Shown piece by piece: positions 60,279 through 64,000 of a DNA stretch of 64,000 nt. The stretch spans positions 1,129,848 to 1,193,847 of the forward strand of contig NZ_VUOE01000002.1 of the NCBI RefSeq assembly GCF_008386635.1, read 5' to 3'. Position numbers and translations under genes: made by a program. Source of the DNA: Maribacter flavus. GTDB lineage: Bacteria > Bacteroidota > Bacteroidia > Flavobacteriales > Flavobacteriaceae. A model generated the notes under the pieces. That model saw nothing but the letters and a program-made list of their open reading frames with translations, ran no database searches and was not told the DNA's origin. Every line of letters begins with the position of its first letter. Position 1 is the stretch's first letter.

Positions 60279-61073
60279 ATGGGCGGTATCAAAAATAAAG
60301 TTGTCTGGATTACGGGTGCCTCTTCCGGTATTGGGGAAGCGTTGGCGTACCAGTTGAATGATCTTGGGGCCAAAACGATCCTTTCGGCCCGAAGGGAAAC
60401 TGAACTGGAACGCGTCAAAAAGAATTGCAAATTTCCCGAAAACGTTGCCGTTCTCCCGTTGGATTTGGCAAACTTGGCCGAACTGGAAACCATGCCCAAA
60501 AAAGCGATTTCGTGCTTCGACAAAATAGATATTTTGATAAATAACGGGGGCATCAGTCAACGTTCTTTGATAAAAGACACCGCCTTTAAAGTATATCAGA
60601 ACCTAATCAATATCAACTACCTGGGAGCTATACAGTTAACCCGATGCTTGCTCCCCCACTTTACAGAGAAGAAGTCGGGTCATTTTGTCACCATAACAAG
60701 TCTAATGGGCAAATTTTCCTCGCCTTACCGATCGGGTTATTGTGGGGCGAAACATGCCTTGCATGGTTTCTTCGATGCCTTACGAATGGAACATGCAAAA
60801 GACGGAATCTTAGTAACATTGATTTGCCCTGGTTTCGTACAGACCAACGTAGCGAAAAATGCTTTGGTTGGTGATGGAAGTTCTTCCAATACGGAGGATG
60901 ATGCCACCAAAAACGGGATTTCCCCAACGGTATGTGCGCAAAAAATAATCGAGGCGATCATTGCTGAAAAATTCGAAGTCTATATTGGGGGAAAAGAAAG
61001 ATTTGGAGTATACTTGAAACGGTTTTTCCCAAAACTATTGCACAAACTCGTTTTGAATAGTAAGGTTAGGTAA
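60279..61073 (+). CDS. Short-chain dehydrogenase/reductase (DHRS7-like)
   Basis: Start at 60279 (MGGIKNKVVWITGASSG), 264 residues; the open frame continues upstream through the promoter region. A NAD(P)H-dependent SDR: TGASSGIGEAL is the nucleotide loop, NNGGISQR the NAG-type motif, and the catalytic residues are Ser in SLMGKFS and Tyr/Lys in YCGAKHAL. The best-known similar group is DHRS7-like. Reductases of this superfamily reduce 3-ketosphinganine or the oxo form of capnine, so a link to the sulfonolipid locus some 36 kb away is conceivable, but nothing here proves it. Convergent with the histidine kinase, 2 bases between stops. Confidence 0.87.
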   Translation: MGGIKNKVVWITGASSGIGEALAYQLNDLGAKTILSARRETELERVKKNCKFPENVAVLPLDLANLAELETMPKKAISCFDKIDILINNGGISQRSLIKDTAFKVYQNLININYLGAIQLTRCLLPHFTEKKSGHFVTITSLMGKFSSPYRSGYCGAKHALHGFFDALRMEHAKDGILVTLICPGFVQTNVAKNALVGDGSSSNTEDDATKNGISPTVCAQKIIEAIIAEKFEVYIGGKERFGVYLKRFFPKLLHKLVLNSKVR

Positions 61074-61075
61074 TC

Positions 61076-63043
61076 CTACTTGAAGTGAAACCAAAAACGC
61101 ACCCCTTTGGCGGTTCGGTCGGTATTTAGGGTCGTCTGCAGCTGATTGGCCAAACGATTCATCAAACGGATACCCATGGAGGAATTCGCCCTTTCTTCTG
61201 AATCTTCCGGTAAGCCCACACCGTTATCGGTATATTCAAAAAATCCTTCCTGCCCTTGCGTCTTACGCACGTGAATGTAGATTTTACCGTTTTCCTCATC
61301 GTTCGGAAAGGCATATTTGAACGAATTGGACACCAATTCGTTCAACATGAGTCCAAAGGGTATGGCCCGGTCAATATCCAGCTCTACACCTTCCGCATCG
61401 ATTGTGATATTAATATTATGCCCACCTTTTTTATAGACCGATTGTACGCTATTGATCAGACTTTCAATATAGCCCTGCATTTCAATAACGGAAAGATCTT
61501 CGTTCTGATATAGTTTTTGATGTATCAAGGCCATGGCCTTTACCCTACTTTTTCCTTCTTCCAAAGCCTCAATGGCCGCCTTGCTTTTTGTATTCTTGGT
61601 CTGTAGGCTCAACAAGCTGGATACCATTTGAAGATTGTTCTTTACCCTGTGATGTATCTCCTTTAAGAGCGAATCCTTTTCAATGAGGGAATTTTCTATA
61701 AAATGTTTTTGCTCCGCGATCAATCGCTGGTTCTTTATACTTTTCAAGTAGGCATATACCAGCCCGGAAAATCCTAAAAGGGTAAAAATCAAGGAAATAA
61801 AAACAAGACTGATTTTCTCGTCCTTTTCAATGATCTCGTTTCTGGATTTCTCCAAGTCGGCCTTTTGGGCTTCCACCATCTTTCTGGAATTCTCCAAGTC
61901 CTGTTTTAGAACCGACTCCAATTGCTGACTTTTGATGTTGGTGTCATTATCGTCCAAGGAATCTCGTATCCTATTATTCTGCTTTAAATACTCGTTGGCG
62001 CTTTTATAGTCTCCGGTCCTGTCATAATAGGAAGCGTAAAGTCTATTTCTTTTGATGACGTTTCTAATCTTTTTTGGGGCGAGGTCATTGCTCAGGTAGT
62101 CCGTGGCTTTTTCAAAATTGTTCAATTGAAGGTAACATTCTGCGATTTCCAAGGTATTCTCTACAAGTTCCGTGGAAACCTTCCCCGTATTGTATTTATT
62201 GATAAGGTCAATACTCTCTTCCAAATAAGGGATGGCCTTTTGATATTCCTTTAGTTGCACATAACACTTTCCAATGTTTCCAACGATTACGCCCTTTAAA
62301 TGATTGCCCTCGTTTATTTGATTTTCAGTCTTTGTATTGATGATATCGCTAAAATAGACATCTATCAAAGCCTTTGCCTTTTTAAAATAACCCAATGCCG
62401 TAGGGGTAGATTTATCCAGTCGCAGGTAATTTCCAATGTTATTGTTGTAGACCGCCTGGGCATAAAAATCGCCATCTTCCAAGTTCTTTTTTTCCTCGGT
62501 CATATAGTCTTCCATAGCCTTTCTATGCTGACCTAGACTTGAATAGATATCATAAAACGAAACATTATCGGTGAGTCCAAATTCCCTTTTAAACCTTCTG
62601 ATTTCAATCTGTTTATCATAAAGTTCCAACTTGGAATAGTCATCGTCCATGATATTGAGAATGAGCGCTTTCTTTTCCATGGGATATTTTTCCATGTCAT
62701 CGAACAATTCTTTGGCAATGGCCAAACTCTTCTCATAATCACCCAAATCATAGTATATTTTCGACTGGATCAATTGATAATCGGACACGGAAGTACTATC
62801 GCTGGTCTTTTGGGAACTGTTCAAATAAACATTTACGGCATCCAACCAGTCGTAAGCGGAATTTTGGTTATACCTGTTGGAAGTATCAAAGAAAAAATCG
62901 ATTCGACTTTCTGAATCGGGAAGTTGCTTGAACTGCTCAAAATAATTCTCGCCTTGTAATGGTACATCCTGTGCGTTTACCTCCAAAGAGGTAAACAGAA
63001 GAAAAAATACACCTAATAATAGTACCAAAAAACCTCTTTTCAT
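61076..63043 (-). CDS. TPR-containing sensor histidine kinase (HisKA_2)
   Basis: A 655-residue kinase. An N-terminal signal peptide (to about residue 24) precedes a helical TPR-like sensor (about 60-390), a transmembrane segment (about 410-432), a short coiled coil and the kinase core. HHRVKNNLQMVSSLLSL is the HisKA_2-type dimerisation/phospho-accepting motif; the HATPase domain has LNELVSNSFKYAF (N box), DNGVGLP (G1) and MGIRLMNRLANQL (G2). Its likely partner is the LytTR response regulator upstream on the same strand. A periplasmic TPR sensor is typical for Bacteroidota kinases. Ligand unknown. Confidence 0.92.
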   Translation of the reverse strand: MKRGFLVLLLGVFFLLFTSLEVNAQDVPLQGENYFEQFKQLPDSESRIDFFFDTSNRYNQNSAYDWLDAVNVYLNSSQKTSDSTSVSDYQLIQSKIYYDLGDYEKSLAIAKELFDDMEKYPMEKKALILNIMDDDYSKLELYDKQIEIRRFKREFGLTDNVSFYDIYSSLGQHRKAMEDYMTEEKKNLEDGDFYAQAVYNNNIGNYLRLDKSTPTALGYFKKAKALIDVYFSDIINTKTENQINEGNHLKGVIVGNIGKCYVQLKEYQKAIPYLEESIDLINKYNTGKVSTELVENTLEIAECYLQLNNFEKATDYLSNDLAPKKIRNVIKRNRLYASYYDRTGDYKSANEYLKQNNRIRDSLDDNDTNIKSQQLESVLKQDLENSRKMVEAQKADLEKSRNEIIEKDEKISLVFISLIFTLLGFSGLVYAYLKSIKNQRLIAEQKHFIENSLIEKDSLLKEIHHRVKNNLQMVSSLLSLQTKNTKSKAAIEALEEGKSRVKAMALIHQKLYQNEDLSVIEMQGYIESLINSVQSVYKKGGHNINITIDAEGVELDIDRAIPFGLMLNELVSNSFKYAFPNDEENGKIYIHVRKTQGQEGFFEYTDNGVGLPEDSEERANSSMGIRLMNRLANQLQTTLNTDRTAKGVRFWFHFK

Positions 63044-63457
63044 ATCATGCTCAAAAGAAGGTAATAGACGTATTGCGATATTCGTTCTGATAATCTATAC
63101 AATTGCAACTGAAATAATTGTTATTTCTGCCCTAACAATTTACGCCGTAAACCCCATCAATTCAAGTAATTTTAGTAGATATCCGCATGTTTAAAAATCC
63201 CACCAAAGACATAAATCTATATCCCAAAGAGAATTCACAATAACTATTTCCCAACAATCATTAGAAAAATCGTATTGCGGAATATCTTATCATTACAAAA
63301 ATATTACTTAGAAGGGCCGGTCCTGATTTAATGTTGTATAATGTCGATTTTTTGTTGTGAAGATGCAGTTAAACGACAATCATGCCATTTCAACCGATTT
63401 TTAATACACTTAATCGATAAACGGAACTATGAATATGATTAAATCCTAATGAAAATT
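63044..63457. other. 414-base gap between response regulator and kinase
   Basis: An A/T-rich region with no frame longer than about 20 codons that looks real. A minus-strand TATTTTTG (top strand CAAAAATA at 63296-63303) fits TAnnTTTG but lacks a -33 partner and would give a 250-base leader. I see no tRNA, terminator or clear repeat. Confidence 0.6.
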
Positions 63458-64000
63458 CTAAGAATTCATCGCTGAAATGATAAGCTCCTTAAAATCCTTT
63501 GAAATAGGAATCAAGGTATTGTTTATCATAATATCCTTTGAATTGATAGCATCTATATGGTCTACATTTACGATATACGATTTATGAGCTCTATAAAACT
63601 TGTTCTGAGGTAATTTTTCCAAATAATCCTTAAGGGGAGAGCGTACCAAGAACTTTTTGTCCGCAGTATTTACCTCTAAATAGACATTATCGGCCTTTAT
63701 AAATTGGATATCACCAAATTGAATTCTATAATAAAGATGCTGCTTTTTAACAAAAATGGAATCCTTTAGAATCGAATTGCTCATGGGGACATCCTCGTTG
63801 GATTCTTCCAAATTATTGGTAGTCTTACCGGAAGCCTGTTTACCATAGATAAAATTCGAAAGGGCTATTTCTATGGAAGTGTACAAATCTTGCTGCTCAA
63901 AGGGTTTTACCAAATAACCATTGGGTTTAACCGTTTTGGCGTTTTCTACAGTAGCCCTGTCCGAGTTTGAGGTTACGAAAATAAAAGGGATGTCATAGTT
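63458..64000 (-). CDS. LytTR-family response regulator, C-terminal part (cut by window end)
   Basis: The frame is open to the right edge of the window; the TTG at 63913 is internal. Translated residues at the right edge (PFIFVTSNSDRATVENAK, VKPNGYLVKPFEQQD) belong to the end of a receiver domain, including the conserved VKPF lysine. The LytTR DNA-binding domain follows (about the last 110 residues, FVKKQHLYYRIQFGDIQFI ... KFYRAHKSYIVNVDHID). The phospho-acceptor aspartate is upstream, outside the window. Its probable partner kinase is 61076-63043. Target genes unknown. Confidence 0.9.
   Translation of the reverse strand, partial: NYDIPFIFVTSNSDRATVENAKTVKPNGYLVKPFEQQDLYTSIEIALSNFIYGKQASGKTTNNLEESNEDVPMSNSILKDSIFVKKQHLYYRIQFGDIQFIKADNVYLEVNTADKKFLVRSPLKDYLEKLPQNKFYRAHKSYIVNVDHIDAINSKDIMINNTLIPISKDFKELIISAMNS

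Noticed and set aside
63296-63303. Kinase promoter
   Set aside because: Only a lone -7-like box with a 250-base leader and no -33 element, too weak to list as a promoter.
1-64000. tRNA, rRNA, prophage or insertion sequence
   Set aside because: No CCA-ending cloverleaf, transposase or integrase motif, or long terminal repeat was seen.

Overview
The window looks like chromosomal DNA of a marine-type Flavobacteriaceae bacterium (phylum Bacteroidota; Maribacter, Zobellia or Muricauda-like, genus not determinable here). Reasons: moderate-to-low G+C, many TAnnTTTG promoter -7 boxes, almost no Shine-Dalgarno sequences before genes, CarboxypepD_reg/plug outer-membrane proteins, DUF4834 and CAL67264-type membrane proteins, and a cysteine-free endonuclease III. 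I see no phage, insertion sequence, integrase, CRISPR array, rRNA or tRNA.

Layout. 1-5 kb: end of a dihydroorotase-like gene, a small membrane protein, an esterase, a beta-lactamase-fold phosphodiesterase and a large uncharacterised soluble protein. 5-8.2 kb: peroxiredoxin (bcp), endonuclease III (nth), then two tandem copies of a module made of an ECF sigma factor, an intergenic RNA hairpin and a 47-residue microprotein. 8.4-13.8 kb: uvrA, a secreted basic repeat protein behind a sigma-54-like promoter, and an AI-2E family transporter. 13.8-19.2 kb: a leftward YfhO, glycosyltransferase and flippase operon. 19.3-24.2 kb: an outer-membrane beta-barrel and a three-gene lipid locus (ceramide-synthase-like N-acyltransferase, serine-palmitoyltransferase/cysteate-acyltransferase homologue, cysteine/cysteate synthase homologue) that fits sulfonolipid (capnine/sulfobacin) synthesis. 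24.2-30.7 kb: oligopeptidase B, YbaB, YegP, threonine aldolase and a large met-zincin. 31-34.3 kb: the ATP-grasp, alpha-E and transglutaminase-like trio, whose last member lacks the catalytic cysteine. 34.3-41.7 kb: prfB with a programmed +1 frameshift, an ArsC/Spx protein, an outer-membrane receptor pair, fumC and a coiled-coil membrane protein. 41.8-50.8 kb: GNAT, a UlaG-like lipoprotein, a catalytic/non-catalytic M16 peptidase pair, ettA with an upstream heptanucleotide repeat, a Gfo/Idh oxidoreductase and an acyl-CoA carboxylase beta subunit. 50.8-55.6 kb: a leftward trio of CarboxypepD_reg proteins, two of which are TonB-plug-TPR proteins with no beta-barrel. 55.7-60.2 kb: an M24 peptidase plus menE, a CPBP protease and menC (menaquinone). 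60.3-64 kb: an SDR enzyme, a TPR histidine kinase and the C-terminal part of a LytTR response regulator cut by the window end.

The most interesting items are the duplicated sigma/hairpin/microprotein module (its hairpin shows a compensatory base change between copies), the compact sulfonolipid-type locus, the barrel-less plug-TPR tandem pair, and several enzymes that have lost hallmark residues (Nth iron-sulfur cysteines, transglutaminase Cys, dihydroorotase HxH). Family assignments rest on motif recognition from memory. No database search was run.
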